Below are positions 40,301 to 51,940 of a DNA stretch of 64,000 nucleotides, in pieces. The first letter of the stretch is position 1. Each line of letters starts with the position of its first letter. The stretch comes from Caecitellus pseudoparvulus (taxonomy: Eukaryota; Bigyra: Bicosoecida). A program made the translations under genes and the position numbers. Below the pieces are notes generated by a model that worked only from the letters and a program-made list of their open reading frames with translations, ran no database searches and was not told the DNA's origin. Where the stretch lies: contig CBFFRQ010000063.1 in the NCBI GenBank assembly GCA_965644315.1, forward strand, positions 19,850-83,849, read 5' to 3'.

Positions 40301-42435
40301 CGTGTCGGCATGAGGAACTCCTGGGCATTTTGCTGGGGGGGCCAGGAGGTTTGCGCCGTCTTGCAGCAGCTGCACGCCAGGCAGCTGGGCAAGGCGCAGC
40401 ACCGCCACCGGTCGAAGCACTCCCCCCTCACGAACCACACCGGCAGGTGCAGGCACAAGCATGCCCGCACGGTGTTGGGGTACTTGGCCTGCGTCCGCGC
40501 AGCCTCCGCCTCTGCAGCAGCCTTGGCCTCTGCTCCCGACAGGTAGTTGCCGTTGGCATCCAGCCAACCACGCGTATTTGTGTCATAATCCTTGAACGCG
40601 TCGAAGGTGCTGGTCGCACCCATAGTGCGTCTTACAGCTCGCCGCGCGACGATAACGAGCGCCAGCACACCGAGAATGGTACAAATGATGATGATCAGGA
40701 TGCTCTGTGTGTGTCTAGATGGAACTGCTGGGAGAATGGTGTAGTTCCCCACCGCAACGATTTGCGTCAGAGGCATGTACTGTTGCGTGCCCCACGCCGG
40801 CGCCAGGCCCGCAGACAGCGTGAAGGAGCAGTGCAAGTTTGAAAACAGCGCTTGGCTGGGGGCAGCTGCCTCGATTTGTCCCGAAAAGTTCGCCGCGCAG
40901 CCCTGAATGCTGTCTGGCGGCCAGGCCTGGCTGCCCTTGCTGCGCGGGAGCGGGTCGCAGCAGGAAACCTTCCACCAGTTCACGTTGGGCTGCGTGCAGC
41001 TGAGTTTCAGGTCCCAGGACAAATTGAACTGGGAGACGGGGTTCCACGGCTGCAGGAGTGTGTCTGCACAGGCTCCATACTGGTCTCGCATTTGCACTGT
41101 GAAGTTGTGCACTGCGGCAGACGCGACAAGCACGCTGGCGTTGCGGCCTGTGATGAACCCGCCTGCTGAACCGGGAGTCACGTCCATCAGGGTGACTCGC
41201 AGCTCCCGTTTTCGCCGAGCCAGGGCAAGTGTCGAAGGCGACGGGGTTGGCGTGGGCGTCGCCTGCACTGCCAGACCTGAGGTCAAAGCTGATGGGAAGC
41301 GGCCACAAGCAAAATTCGTGCCCCACACAATGCACTTATCAGCAGGCAAGCCAGGCGACGGGGACACGCTGGGGGACGCAGCTGCCGAGGGAGTCACGCT
41401 GACTGACGGCGATGCAGTCGCTTTAGCCGGGCTGGGCGAGGCACTGACGCTGGCAGTGGGGCTGGGGGATGTGCCAAGACCTACCAAGGCCCGCTTCTGC
41501 GGTGCAAGTTCCCCAGTTGTTGTAAATCCGTTCCAGCAGTGGGCGGTGGCAGTTGGGGTGTCTCCTCCGTCGCCCCCCACGGACATGTTGAAGGGAGCCC
41601 CCGCCCGCACCTGTACACGTCCTCGCAGCCACGCTGTGGACAGGGGATCGCACACATACTGAACCAGCAAATCGCCGCCTGGGACGCCCTCGCGGAAGCC
41701 GCCTGAGGGCCGGACTTGCCGCCCACCGAGGTGGCGCAGCCACTGGGTCAGAGTCCAGTTCGAAGAAATAGCATACTGGTCGGTGGGAGCAGTCCAGCCC
41801 AAGGCCAACGAGGCAGGAGGCACGCTCCAAGGCCGCCCGAAAGTCAAGTTGCACCCGGGGCCTTGGCAAGCACGCTCGTCCTGTGCCCAGCAAGCCACCA
41901 CTGAGCCATTGTGGAGATTGGTGGGGTCGCTGCCACTGCAAGGCAGGCGAACCTGCTCCTCGCCCCCGAAAGGACTCAAGGATGAGTCATCCACCAGGGC
42001 AACCATATGGGAGTTCAAGTGGATGACCCTGTCGGATGCAGCGACGTGCACAGCAGCTCTCTGCAGCAAAGAGTCCCCCATCGAAGCCTTGTGCTGAGAA
42101 GACCAGCCTCCACATGGGTCCACGGACGCCGTCCAGGCCGAAGTCTGCAGAATACGAGGTCAAAGACACGAAGGTTGAAAAGGGGCGGATGGGTGGCGGG
42201 CGAGGACGGATGGCTTTCATGAGCGCACCTGGGAGATGAGAAAGGAGGCTGTTGGGTGTGCGGAATCTGCACCCTGTCCAGCCGTGCCATTCAGCTCCCC
42301 CACCAAACCCAGGCGCAACGTTGTGAGGTTAAACACGTGTGAATCCACACAGGAACTGCACGAGTCATGGCTGCAGGGCTTCAGTTTCCCGCCGATCACG
42401 CTGGCCACTGCCGCCGCAAGCAGCAGTTCTCGCAT
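40240..42435 (-). CDS. Type I membrane protein with Ser/Pro stalk and Cys-rich tail
   Basis: Two exons, 42229-42435 and 40240-42144, joined across an 84-bp intron (GTGCGC...TGCAG), about 703 residues. The first exon starts MRELLLAAAVASVIGG, a signal peptide, at the ATG at 42435. The ectodomain has many Cys and N-glycosylation sites; a Ser/Pro/Thr/Ala stalk (about 294-336) divides it into two halves. One transmembrane helix (about 546-570, ILIIIICTILGVLALVIVA) precedes a 133-residue tail with a charged helix (AEAKAAAEAEAART) and a cluster of cysteines (CALPSCLACSCC). The family is not recognised; the build resembles the gene at 29264. Surface adhesion or sensing is a guess. Confidence 0.78.
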
Positions 42436-42783
42436 GCCAAGTCCCCCTCCCCTGTCGAGCCGTGGCACGACAAGGCTACTGAGGCACGGACGAGGCCTGT
42501 AAACAGAGTGGATGGAGGCAAGCACAGCGGCCGAACGGCCAAATCTATCCGGAAATTCAAGTCTATCGAATGAATGACATTTATGCCTCGCTGATTGCAT
42601 GCGGGCTGCACACCTACCGGGGCCGCTGTGAAGGGGCGGTCAACAGTAAAAACACGCCACGAACAATCCAATCCCTCTTAAACCAAAGGAAAACTCCGTG
42701 AATCACCCAAGTGAACAAGTTCGTGCCCTCACAGGGCGAAACAGAGACCACAAACCACTCAATTTCCGCAGCGCTCACCAGCA
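42436..42783. promoter_or_regulatory. Divergent promoter region
   Basis: 348 bp between divergent start codons (membrane protein and small unknown gene). No recognisable element. Confidence 0.35.
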
Positions 42784-43266
42784 ATGTCAGGCAGCGCGCC
42801 AAGCCGCCCAAGCGTGGAGCCCAGCTTCATGTCATGGCTAGAGCAAGTACACGATGATGCCTCAGCACAGGGCCCTGGCCTTGCGGCACCGGCCCAGCCT
42901 GCCAGCGCCATGAGCTCCTGGTTTCTCTCTGGCTCGGCGCCCAACTTTGTCAAAGCACACAGCGCATCCGCCACGCCTGTCTCGAGCCACACGGTGCGGA
43001 GCCAACCGAGCTCAGCTGCTGCTGTCTTGCAACGAGTGCAGATGGAGCCTGAAGTCCGCGAAGCTCTGCAGAAGCAACCATCAACACCTTCACAGCAAAG
43101 GGCGAGCACACCAACGCCCAACTCTGCGACAGCTTCAAACTCTGACCTGTTGAGTCAGTTGCTCTCGGGGCTCAAGGCTGAGCAAGCTGCGGTGGATGAG
43201 GAGCAAGCCCAGACCATTCAGGCCATTCGTGGCCAAAGGCCCTCTCCTCAAGAACAGGGTGACTGA
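42784..43266 (+). CDS. Small Ser/Ala/Gln-rich protein of unknown function
   Basis: 160 residues, ATG at 42784, not recognised. The N-terminus contains SFMSWLEQVHDDAS and SSWFLSGSAPNFV, and the C-terminal third DLLSQLLSGLKAEQAAVDEEQAQTI looks like an amphipathic helix. The rest is Ser/Thr/Pro/Gln-rich and probably disordered. It is the gene closest to the histone cluster but on the other strand from H2B, with 178 bp between stop codons. A real gene is supported by an uninterrupted frame, ATG context and spacing, but the evidence is not strong. Confidence 0.55.
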   Translation: MSGSAPSRPSVEPSFMSWLEQVHDDASAQGPGLAAPAQPASAMSSWFLSGSAPNFVKAHSASATPVSSHTVRSQPSSAAAVLQRVQMEPEVREALQKQPSTPSQQRASTPTPNSATASNSDLLSQLLSGLKAEQAAVDEEQAQTIQAIRGQRPSPQEQGD

Positions 43267-43347
43267 CCGCTGCTTCGGGTAAAGAGAAGTGGAGCTTGAC
43301 AGGAATACATTCACAAAGGTAATGACAACAGCAGTTGTGATGGAGAT

Positions 43348-43363
43348 GGTGTTGAGTAACACC
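43348..43363 (-). terminator. Histone 3' hairpin of H2B
   Basis: On the coding strand GGTGTTACTCAACACC: a perfect 6-bp stem with a 4-nt loop (ACTC), 82 bp after the H2B stop, with the flank CCAAC also found at the H2A hairpin. Confidence 0.9.
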
Positions 43364-43444
43364 GTTGGGGGTGGTGGTGGATGTGCCAGTGAAGGAGGGG
43401 GTGACTTGCTCCCCCCACTCCACTGCACGAGGAAGTCCAGGCGC

Positions 43445-43798
43445 TTAGGCGGAGGTGAACTTGGTCACAGCCTTGGTGCCCTCGGACACGGCGTGCTTGG
43501 CCAGCTCACCAGGCAGCACCAGGCGCACAGCAGTCTGCACCTCGCGGGAGGACAGGGTGGCCTTCTTGTTGTAGCGGGCCAGGGAAGCGGCCTCGGCGCA
43601 CACGCGGTCAAAGACGTCGTTGATGAAGGAGTTCATGATGCCCATGCCCTTCTTGGAGATGCCGATCTCGGGGTGCACCTGCTTCAGCACGCGGTAGATG
43701 TAGGTGGAGTAGCTCTCCACGCGCTTCTTCTTGGAGCCAGTGGAGGCGGAGGACTTGCCGGCCTTCTTGGCGGACTTCTTGGAAGGGGTCTTGGCCAT
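43445..43798 (-). CDS. H2B: Histone H2B
   Basis: 117 residues, intron-free, ATG at 43798. Lys-rich N-terminal tail ([15 protein letters not shown]), histone fold with [33 protein letters not shown] and [26 protein letters not shown], and the C-terminal end AVTKFTSA with the ubiquitylatable Lys. The start is fixed by the standard H2B tail. Divergent partner of H2A. Confidence 0.98.
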   Translation of the reverse strand: MAKTPSKKSAKKAGKSSASTGSKKKRVESYSTYIYRVLKQVHPEIGISKKGMGIMNSFINDVFDRVCAEAASLARYNKKATLSSREVQTAVRLVLPGELAKHAVSEGTKAVTKFTSA

Positions 43799-44261
43799 GG
43801 TGATGGGTGGGGGTGTGTGACACGGGGAAGTGAGCACTGGGGTGCTGGGAAGCGTGTGTGATGGAGGTGGGAGTGTAGAGTGATGTGGGGGCAAGCGAGG
43901 GAGTGTGGGTGGAGGTGGGCGGGAGTGTGCTGTGTGCACTGCGCCACACGCACTGCTCGGTCACTGACATGCATGCACACCAGGCGCATCGGCCACACAT
44001 GTTCTGGAGCTCATGTACAATGTTGACATGTGTAACTGGCATGCAATATCCAGTGAGCGCATCACACAGTCTGGGCTAGTCCCGTGCATATGCTTCAGCA
44101 GTCCACATGCACACCCCGCCAGCCCCGTCAGCTGCGCGGCCAGTCGCCGCACGCAGCACACTTGCCCCGCCCAAGCCACTATCAATCTTCCCCACCAACT
44201 CACCACGCATCGTCAGCATCGTCACGTTGTGACCACCGCACACACACGCACCTCATCCAAC
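43799..44261. promoter_or_regulatory. H2B/H2A divergent promoter
   Basis: 463 bp shared by the two genes, so the single spacer must hold both promoters. A 'ctatcaatctt' lies about 80 bp before the H2A ATG. No motif is named with confidence. Confidence 0.5.
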
Positions 44262-44633
44262 ATGTCTGGCAAGGGCAAGGGCGGCCGCGGCAAGGGCAAG
44301 GGTGGCAAGTCCACCTCCCGCTCCGCCAAGGCTGGTCTGCAGTTCCCCGTGGGCCGTGTCGCTCGGTACATGCGCAACCAGCGTGTGGCCTCCCGCATCG
44401 GTGCTGGTGCCCCCGTGTACCTGGCCGCTGTCCTGGAGTACCTGGCCGCTGAGATCCTGGAGCTGGCTGGGAACGCCGCTCGTGACAACAAGAAGAGCCG
44501 CATCATCCCCCGCCACGTGCAGCTGGCTGTGCGCAACGACGAGGAGCTGAACAAGCTGCTGGCTGGCGTCACCATCGCGTCTGGTGGTGTGCTGCCCAAC
44601 ATCCACTCTCAGCTGCTGCCCAAGAAGAAGTAA
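44262..44633 (+). CDS. H2A: Histone H2A (canonical)
   Basis: 123 residues, intron-free, ATG at 44262 (the frame is open further upstream, but the tail [17 protein letters not shown] fixes the start). Contains [46 protein letters not shown] and ends SQLLPKKK, with no SQE motif, so it is not an H2A.X. The acidic patch residues (ELNKLL with E and D before it) are present. Confidence 0.98.
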   Translation: MSGKGKGGRGKGKGGKSTSRSAKAGLQFPVGRVARYMRNQRVASRIGAGAPVYLAAVLEYLAAEILELAGNAARDNKKSRIIPRHVQLAVRNDEELNKLLAGVTIASGGVLPNIHSQLLPKKK

Positions 44634-44706
44634 GCGAGCAGGCTGCTTCGTGCTGTGGCGTCGGCAGGGTGCATCCTGTCGTCTGTGCACAGCAACCACC
44701 CCCAAC

Positions 44707-44722
44707 GGTGTTACTCAACACC
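44707..44722 (+). terminator. Histone 3' hairpin of H2A
   Basis: GGTGTTACTCAACACC, 6-bp stem and ACTC loop, about 74 bp after the stop. The preceding bases are CCCAAC, as at H2B. Confidence 0.92.
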
Positions 44723-44932
44723 ACCAGTATGACGATGTGGGTAGTTGTGCGATCTTTGAAATGAATTGCTGTTGTGTGCGTGGGGCTTGGAGGCCTGGCT
44801 GTGCATGATGCGTTGAGGTCACAGCCAGGCAGGGTTGAGCACTTGCAGCGGAGTGCAAGCGCACACCACGTGCAGGGTGCATTGATCCAGACCTGCCCAG
44901 CAAGCCAAGCGTGTGGTGGTGCATGTGAAGGT

Positions 44933-44948
44933 GGTGTTGAGGAACACC
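44933..44948 (-). terminator. Histone 3' hairpin of H4
   Basis: On the coding strand GGTGTTCCTCAACACC: the same stem, but the loop is CCTC instead of ACTC. It lies about 79 bp after the H4 stop. Confidence 0.9.
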
Positions 44949-45026
44949 GTTGGGGTGGTGGGGCGGCGCAGTGCCTGAGCACACACGCCGCCTGGCAGGC
45001 AAGCCCTGCCACGGGAAGCAGTCCGC

Positions 45027-46062
<1,036 letters not shown>

Positions 46063-46537
46063 ATGCTGCGCAGCCTTGCGGCGCAGGCTTGGCCTGCCCA
46101 CCACCCCCACGGTGTTACTCAACACCACCATTGACTCTTGCGCCATGGCTTGCACTGCATCTTGTGGTCTGTGAGCGGGCAAGCGATGGACACATGCATT
46201 TCAAGCGTCACTGAATCAAACCGCACCTGGGCCCTGTCTGCACCGCTCGAGGTTAAGAATGAATTTCGTTTTTTGGCGGGGTGTTGAATGTCAGTTTTCT
46301 CTGCATTGGAAGTGTCGCTCCAAGTTTATCACACCTTGCGCTTGCAGAGTGATGCACTGCACAGTCGAAACCACAACGAAACTCAAGATCAATACCCGAA
46401 CTGAGAGCTGGAGTGGCGCGTTTCTGGAAGATCACTTCTTCCTCACGCACAAATCTCTGAGTGGGGCAACGTTGTGGACCAGACCCCGAAAGTGCTCACC
46501 AGGCAGGACTCAAGTTTGCTGCAAGGAGGTTTGAGGC
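46063..46537. other. Intergenic region H3 to exonuclease gene
   Basis: 475 bp holding the H3 3' hairpin and the promoter of the next gene. No further feature is supported. Confidence 0.4.
46111..46126 (+). terminator. Histone 3' hairpin of H3
   Basis: GGTGTTACTCAACACC, about 49 bp after the stop, with the preceding CCCAC. Same stem and loop as at H2A and H2B. Confidence 0.92.
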
Positions 46538-48955
46538 ATGGCGAGTGTTGAATCTGAGTGCGATGTGCCGACTCCAAGTGCCGAGTGGTGGTGCCAGGAG
46601 CTCCTTGGTTTGGCAGAGGCGGTGAAGGTCGATGGCGTGGTGGCGGAACTTGCTCAGCGTCTGGGAAGCGCCTTCATTTCTCACTGCAAGACTGACCCTG
46701 TTGACAACCTTCAAACCGCACTTTCAGGCTTCGAGAGTGCAGTTCTTTCTGCTCCAGCGAAGGGGCTGGATGCAGGTGACCTGGCGATCGCGCTGGCGCA
46801 CGTCGCAGTGTGTGCCGCTCCTGCGAGCCAGAGCAAGGCTGTGCAGCCAGAGCGAGTCTTCGACTGCCTGTCGTCTGCTGACAAGTCAGCCCTTCAAAGC
46901 AAGGCTGGTGTTGTGTTCGATGTCATCACCAGGGCACAGCAGGAATCTCTCCTCACAGCCGCTGAGCGAGCTCTTGGCGTGCAGTTGCAGGGGCCGGAGC
47001 TGACTGGCTTTGCGCGGGGCTTGCTGCATTCGTACCGTCAGAACCCCCCCGGGCGAGGAAGGCAGGCGAAGGACTTCATTTCATTGGTCACGAATAAAAG
47101 CCGCAACTTGTTTGGCAAAGTAGATGTCCAAGCCTTCCTCACCACCCTTCTGAGGTCAAACCGGATGGGCATGGTGAGCCGGGTGATCGCTGCCGCGCCA
47201 ATCGAAGCACCCGCCGGAGCAGAGTTCCCCGCCAGCCAGTCGGCGTTGCAGCACGCTATACTCAGCGAAGTGGAGCAGTCTTTGAAGGATTGGTCCTGTG
47301 ACCATGCCGTGCAGAAGGCTGCGCTGAAGTGCATGAAACAGTGGAAAGTGCACGTGGACGCATTTCCCACCCTCGCCCACGCTGCAAACAAGGCCGCTCT
47401 GAAGTTCGCGGCCAGTGCGCGGAACCCTGATGTCCTCTCCGGGTACTTGTCGGCCTTGCCTCTCCATTGGCGGGAGAAGTCTCTCAGATGGCTGCAGGGC
47501 CGCATCAGTGCAAGTGAGCAAGAGAGCAAGACCTCTACGCCAGGCCAAGCAGCCGCTCCAGAGGAGAGCACACCTTCTGCTCAAGCTAGGGAAGCTGCAT
47601 CGCCTGCGTGCACCCCGATCATGTCCACTCCAACTGCCGCAAAGTATCGCGAACAGTCCGCTGTTGGCGAAGATGAGGACAGTGATGCAGCCGGCGGTGG
47701 TGGCGACCAGGATCATGTTCCAGACCGACTACAAACAACGCCAAAGCTCGCGAAGACTGTGACGAAGCAAACGCAAAACGCGCGACTGCTGCGACTTGAG
47801 CGGCTGCTGTCTCAAGAGGGGGACGCCATTGCGAACATTCAACGTCTGTGTGAAGAAGAAGCCCCCGCACCAGAGCCAAGCAGGCTTGTCCATTGGTGCA
47901 GTGAGCTGGCGCCAAGCGAGTCGGCTCTTCTGCATGGCGTTCCTGTTGGGTTCGCGTGCGCTTCTCCGGGCGAAGCTGACGATAGACTGCACCGCGTGCT
48001 TGAGCAAGGTTCGCTGGCAGGGTTGCCACAGCCCGTCCTTGGCCGCCCTGCGACTGTCTGCAATGACGGGCGGTGTGTGCTGCCTGAAAACTTACCTGTG
48101 TATTGGGTAGACACTTTGGACGCACTGGTTGCACTGTCGGAGCACGTCCCGCCAACATGCCCGGTGGGCTTCGACGCAGAGTGGACCATGGGCATGGGGC
48201 TGCTGGACCTGCAAGGTGGGAGCATCGCCTCCCGGTGCAGCGATTGCGCATGCTTGCTCCAATATGCGTGGCCAACAGGAGTTGCGCTACTTGATTGGAA
48301 AGCCCTCGTCCAGGCGGCAGAGACGGGCACTCAAGCATCTGAGGCCGCACCGGCGGCTGTCGGCAGCGGGGAAACGAGCAGCTCTGCTTCCGCACAGGCG
48401 GTGCAGAAGCTCTTTGGGCCTTCCCATTCACACATCGCCAGCTTTGCAGGAAGCGGTGATTGCGGCATGTTGTCAGGGACTCCCTTGGGTGTCGCCTTCA
48501 CGAAACTGGCGTCTCAGACAAATTGGTACGACACAGACAAGGAGTCCAAGCGCCTGTTCCAAGCAGTGGACGCTGTGCAGAAGCAGCTACCTGCATCTGC
48601 TGCGAGCATCTTGCTCCAGCCTTTGCCCGAGAAACCGCCACAATCGCTTACAGCCACCCATGACTGGCTTGTGGGCGGTGGGATGTGCAAGTTCTGGCAG
48701 GTCAGTGACTGGCTGCGTCGACCTTTGTTGCCAGGCCAAGCTCACTATGGAGCCTTGGATGCATATGGAACTCTCATGGTCTGCCAGGTCCTTCTTGAGG
48801 TTGAGGGCGCCCTCAAGGATGCTGGTCTGCCTGTGGATTGGGCCGGGCCGCGGAAGGCAAGCAAGAAGGGAGACAAAGCCAAGTACAAGAAATGGCACCG
48901 CAAGGGTGGCGCAAGGCGAGGTCGTGGAGGAGGGCGCGGCCAAGCTGCCAAGTAG
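46538..48955 (+). CDS. EXD3: EXD3/MUT-7-like 3'-5' exonuclease
   Basis: 805 residues, ATG at 46538. The N-terminal half (1-450) is helical and Ser/Ala-rich, without a recognised domain. The C-terminal half is a DEDDy-type exonuclease domain: Asp and Glu in VGFDAEW (about 543-549), a central Asp in FAGSGDCGML, and Tyr plus the last Asp in HYGALDAYG (about 735-742), where Y sits four residues before D as in the DEDDy class. The end is a Lys/Arg-rich tail (KKGDKAKYKKWHRKGG) that could bind RNA. C. elegans MUT-7 and human EXD3 have the same C-terminal position for this domain; MUT-7 acts in small-RNA silencing. Function is inferred from the family. Intron-free as far as can be seen. Confidence 0.8.
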   Translation: MASVESECDVPTPSAEWWCQELLGLAEAVKVDGVVAELAQRLGSAFISHCKTDPVDNLQTALSGFESAVLSAPAKGLDAGDLAIALAHVAVCAAPASQSKAVQPERVFDCLSSADKSALQSKAGVVFDVITRAQQESLLTAAERALGVQLQGPELTGFARGLLHSYRQNPPGRGRQAKDFISLVTNKSRNLFGKVDVQAFLTTLLRSNRMGMVSRVIAAAPIEAPAGAEFPASQSALQHAILSEVEQSLKDWSCDHAVQKAALKCMKQWKVHVDAFPTLAHAANKAALKFAASARNPDVLSGYLSALPLHWREKSLRWLQGRISASEQESKTSTPGQAAAPEESTPSAQAREAASPACTPIMSTPTAAKYREQSAVGEDEDSDAAGGGGDQDHVPDRLQTTPKLAKTVTKQTQNARLLRLERLLSQEGDAIANIQRLCEEEAPAPEPSRLVHWCSELAPSESALLHGVPVGFACASPGEADDRLHRVLEQGSLAGLPQPVLGRPATVCNDGRCVLPENLPVYWVDTLDALVALSEHVPPTCPVGFDAEWTMGMGLLDLQGGSIASRCSDCACLLQYAWPTGVALLDWKALVQAAETGTQASEAAPAAVGSGETSSSASAQAVQKLFGPSHSHIASFAGSGDCGMLSGTPLGVAFTKLASQTNWYDTDKESKRLFQAVDAVQKQLPASAASILLQPLPEKPPQSLTATHDWLVGGGMCKFWQVSDWLRRPLLPGQAHYGALDAYGTLMVCQVLLEVEGALKDAGLPVDWAGPRKASKKGDKAKYKKWHRKGGARRGRGGGRGQAAK

Positions 48956-49459
48956 CAGGGTCGTGTTTTAAGGTGTGGGGCTGCGAATGTGGGAGCCGGA
49001 CGAGTGTGGCTTGAGTCATACTCAAGTGTAGAGCAAAGCTGAATGCTCCTTGTCGCCACGAGCACTCAAGTCGCCATCGACGCGCCTGCTGCACAGAGCT
49101 TCTGCCCGATGCTTTGAATAGGTGGCCAGCTTAGTGGTGGAGGTCGTGCTCGGGCGGGGCTGCGAAGCGGTGTCTCGTGGTCCCTGAAGTGCCAGCGGCT
49201 GCACTCAGTTTGAAGCGCTTGACCGCCACCTCGTCGAGCCACGCAAGTGTGCTCTACAAACACAATTCAACCCATGACACGATGCTCAGTCGCCAAGCAA
49301 ATAACTATTAGCCCCTTTTCGGCCATCGAGCTTCGTTGTAGCTGTTTTTGTTGGCTGGACGAGACGCTTGAAAGGAGCGCTTCCAATCGTCGCAGTGCGA
49401 CGCACACACGTGTCGGACTTGAGACGCCCCACGTCGATACAGCGCAAGACAGACGCAGC
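48956..49459. other. Intergenic region
   Basis: 504 bp before the start of the TPR/PhyH-like gene. The frame of that gene is open through part of it but lacks an ATG. No other feature seen. Confidence 0.4.
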
Positions 49460-51940
49460 ATGCGTCGCTATGGATTGCTTCTTGCGGCTTTCTTAACGGT
49501 ATGCAGCGCTGGAAAGCCTGCACCTCTCCTCTCTCAAGTTGAGCCGCACCTGCACATGAGTATGGCAGCTTTCCATCACGGAGACTTGGGAGTGGCTTTG
49601 GCTGCGGCAAAGGCTGCGGTGCGGATGGCCCCCCTTGACGCGATGGTGCACTCAGCTTTGGGGGACATTCTCACGCAGCATGGCATCCAGGCCCACAACA
49701 AGAGCAACCACCAGGCTGCATCGCGCTTCTTCCGTGCTGCGGTGACGCACCACCTTCGATCAGCGAGCCTGGGGGCGCCTTCATTTGCGTCCGCTCTGGC
49801 AGACACTCGGACGCTTCTGGACAAGATGATCACACACACGCCATATGCTGTGGGAGGGGCTTTGTCCATCTTGACTGGGCCCTGGGTACAAGCGGTGTTG
49901 GGCAAGGGCTCCCTAGTCGAGGCTTTGCAAGAGCACGCGATCGAGCAGCAAATGCTCAGTGAAGGCGCCTTGCAAGAGCTGCAAGACTACAGAGACTACA
50001 AACAACGCCAAGCCGAGGCGAATGGCTTCAATTCGTCTCAGCTGCTGGTCGGCATCGAAGCCAGCGGGCCCAACGCTTGGCTTCCCAACGTGCCAGAGTC
50101 AGCATTCAAGGAGTGGGCAGCGGCTGAAGAGGTGCCCCTGGGTCCACAGGCTGCTCTGGCGGCAGCTTTGTTCGACAATGGTTACATGCGCAAGGCAGTG
50201 CAAATGCTGTGCAAGCCCGACTTGCTCACAGTGAACGTGACGGCAGCGTCTGGCCTGTCCCTCGGCATTGCTTCAATGCCGCCAGCACAGGTCCTTCAAG
50301 CGACCACCGCCTTACGTGTGTGTGGTGTCGTGCATTTGACGGGTGCAGTGCCCCCCACATTCACCGCTGCCGTTCGCAACGCAGTGCAAGAGGGGGAGGG
50401 GGGAGTGTCTCCTGAGCAGCTGCTGCAGCTGCTTCAGGCAGACGCCGCCATCGCCAACCCCCTTGTTCACCCGGTGCTGCATCGAGCCATGCAGACCGAC
50501 TTCTCCACTGTGTCGCAAGCATACATTGAGGCCGCAGACGACCCTCAGTATGAGGAAGAGCTGCGGGTTGTGCAGAGACTCTCAGCAGACTCGGGAAGCT
50601 TGTTCTCACTGGAGGACCTGCAGGCACCAGCAAGTAGCGCTCTGACAGCCCAGCGCCTCATGTCAGTGTTTGGACCTCCACATGGCGATACCCTTCACCG
50701 GGAGAAGGTGCGATTCGTCAAGGCTGGGCAGTCCAGCGGTCGCCTTGACGCAGGTGAGGCCAGTGTCACCGCGCGTGGTGCAGCGCAGGACACACGCGGC
50801 CCAACCCTCGGCGTCGACTTCGTGCCTGTCAATGGGATGGTTCCATGGCCTCGAAGCCGCAAGACCAATGCCACTGCCCTGGGCCGCCAGCAGGCCGGCT
50901 TGGCCCCAGGCGCTTGGGCGCTGTCAGTGGCACAGTACGCGGCTGCAATGTCCCACACGCAGCACGGATACCTTTCCACAAGCTCCCAGCTGCCAGCATT
51001 CATGGTACACGCAGTGTTCCCACTGGGGGCGGACACTGCCACGGACAAGCGGCTGGACGCAGCAGCTGCCGCGAGCCACGCCGAAGTGCCCAAAGCCGCA
51101 GAGGGCCGTGATCCACCCACTGCAGACGGCAGCGACGCACGGGCAGTGCCAGAGGCATGGCAAGTCGGCAACCCTTCCCCCGGCAAGGCGCCCATTGCAG
51201 TGGCCGTTGTGCCAGGGTCACACATCGTGTGTATGCCTGATGTCAGGGCCGCAGCCACTGCCACCTCCAAGCAGGTCAAGCCCATGCACCCCAAAAAGCA
51301 AGTGCCCACGGCTGAGTTGGCCAGCCTCTGCCCCGAGGCCTTGCCCAAACTCGTCACCCTGCACGTCAAGCGCGGTGACGTCTTGCTCATGGACTCGCGC
51401 CTGGACCGCGAGATCCGCCGAGGCCCTGGTGCAACGAAGCCAGCCCACAGCCAGGCCTTGCATGTCCTGCACACCCAGCCCTGGCCAGCTGCACAGCCCG
51501 GCCACCTGCCGGCAGTACTGCAGAGTGGTTCAGCGCACGCCAGGCACACTCTGAGTCCGTTGGCAGCCAACATCACCTACCACGCCACGACAGCGAACGC
51601 GACTGCAGCAGAGCCCATTTACCCCGACTCGCCTCTGGCGCCACGAGCTGCACACCTGGACGACCTCAACGCGCTGGAGTACGGCTCCACGCTGCACGTC
51701 GGCATGTTGCCGCCTGACGCGTACTGGAAAGCGGCGCGAGCGACAGACAATAGGCTTCGCCGAGCCGAGCAGAACGCCACCACCATGCATCCGGGTGCGC
51801 GGAGTGCAGTGTTGCCGCTGCACCTGCCGCTGCATCGCTGGTACATGTCATCGGGAACGGGTCCAGGAGACGAAGGCTGCTCGGCTGAGGATCGACGAGC
51901 TGGCACGTGTGCGTGGAGCCAACACGCGTCGGGTAAGTGA
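49460..51940 (+). CDS. Secretory TPR/PhyH-like protein of unknown activity
   Basis: 826 residues. The frame opens at a GTG at 49247; the first ATG is 49460 and gives MRRYGLLLAAFLTVCSAG, a signal peptide. Residues about 30-95 form TPR-like helices (SMAAFHHGDLGVALAAAKAAVRM). The C-terminal half has features of phytanoyl-CoA-dioxygenase/2OG-oxygenase folds: LRVCGVVHLTGAVP (about 285), PGSH (586) and VKRGDVLLMDSRLD (638). The HxD and distal His ligands expected of an active enzyme are not clear here, so it may be inactive. A strong donor GTAAGTGAG overlaps the stop: splicing from 51932 to 52014 would replace the last two residues by AQELAILAAEHL and end at 52054. The family call is tentative. Confidence 0.6.
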   Translation: MRRYGLLLAAFLTVCSAGKPAPLLSQVEPHLHMSMAAFHHGDLGVALAAAKAAVRMAPLDAMVHSALGDILTQHGIQAHNKSNHQAASRFFRAAVTHHLRSASLGAPSFASALADTRTLLDKMITHTPYAVGGALSILTGPWVQAVLGKGSLVEALQEHAIEQQMLSEGALQELQDYRDYKQRQAEANGFNSSQLLVGIEASGPNAWLPNVPESAFKEWAAAEEVPLGPQAALAAALFDNGYMRKAVQMLCKPDLLTVNVTAASGLSLGIASMPPAQVLQATTALRVCGVVHLTGAVPPTFTAAVRNAVQEGEGGVSPEQLLQLLQADAAIANPLVHPVLHRAMQTDFSTVSQAYIEAADDPQYEEELRVVQRLSADSGSLFSLEDLQAPASSALTAQRLMSVFGPPHGDTLHREKVRFVKAGQSSGRLDAGEASVTARGAAQDTRGPTLGVDFVPVNGMVPWPRSRKTNATALGRQQAGLAPGAWALSVAQYAAAMSHTQHGYLSTSSQLPAFMVHAVFPLGADTATDKRLDAAAAASHAEVPKAAEGRDPPTADGSDARAVPEAWQVGNPSPGKAPIAVAVVPGSHIVCMPDVRAAATATSKQVKPMHPKKQVPTAELASLCPEALPKLVTLHVKRGDVLLMDSRLDREIRRGPGATKPAHSQALHVLHTQPWPAAQPGHLPAVLQSGSAHARHTLSPLAANITYHATTANATAAEPIYPDSPLAPRAAHLDDLNALEYGSTLHVGMLPPDAYWKAARATDNRLRRAEQNATTMHPGARSAVLPLHLPLHRWYMSSGTGPGDEGCSAEDRRAGTCAWSQHASGK

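Larger units (their letters stand above)
44634..45026. other. Convergent gap between H2A and H4
   Basis: 393 bp containing the H2A hairpin (plus strand) and the H4 hairpin (minus strand). No coding feature is supported. Confidence 0.5.

Noticed and set aside
49247-49459. 71-residue extension of the TPR/PhyH-like protein
   Set aside because: GTG start, and it would bury the signal peptide inside the protein.
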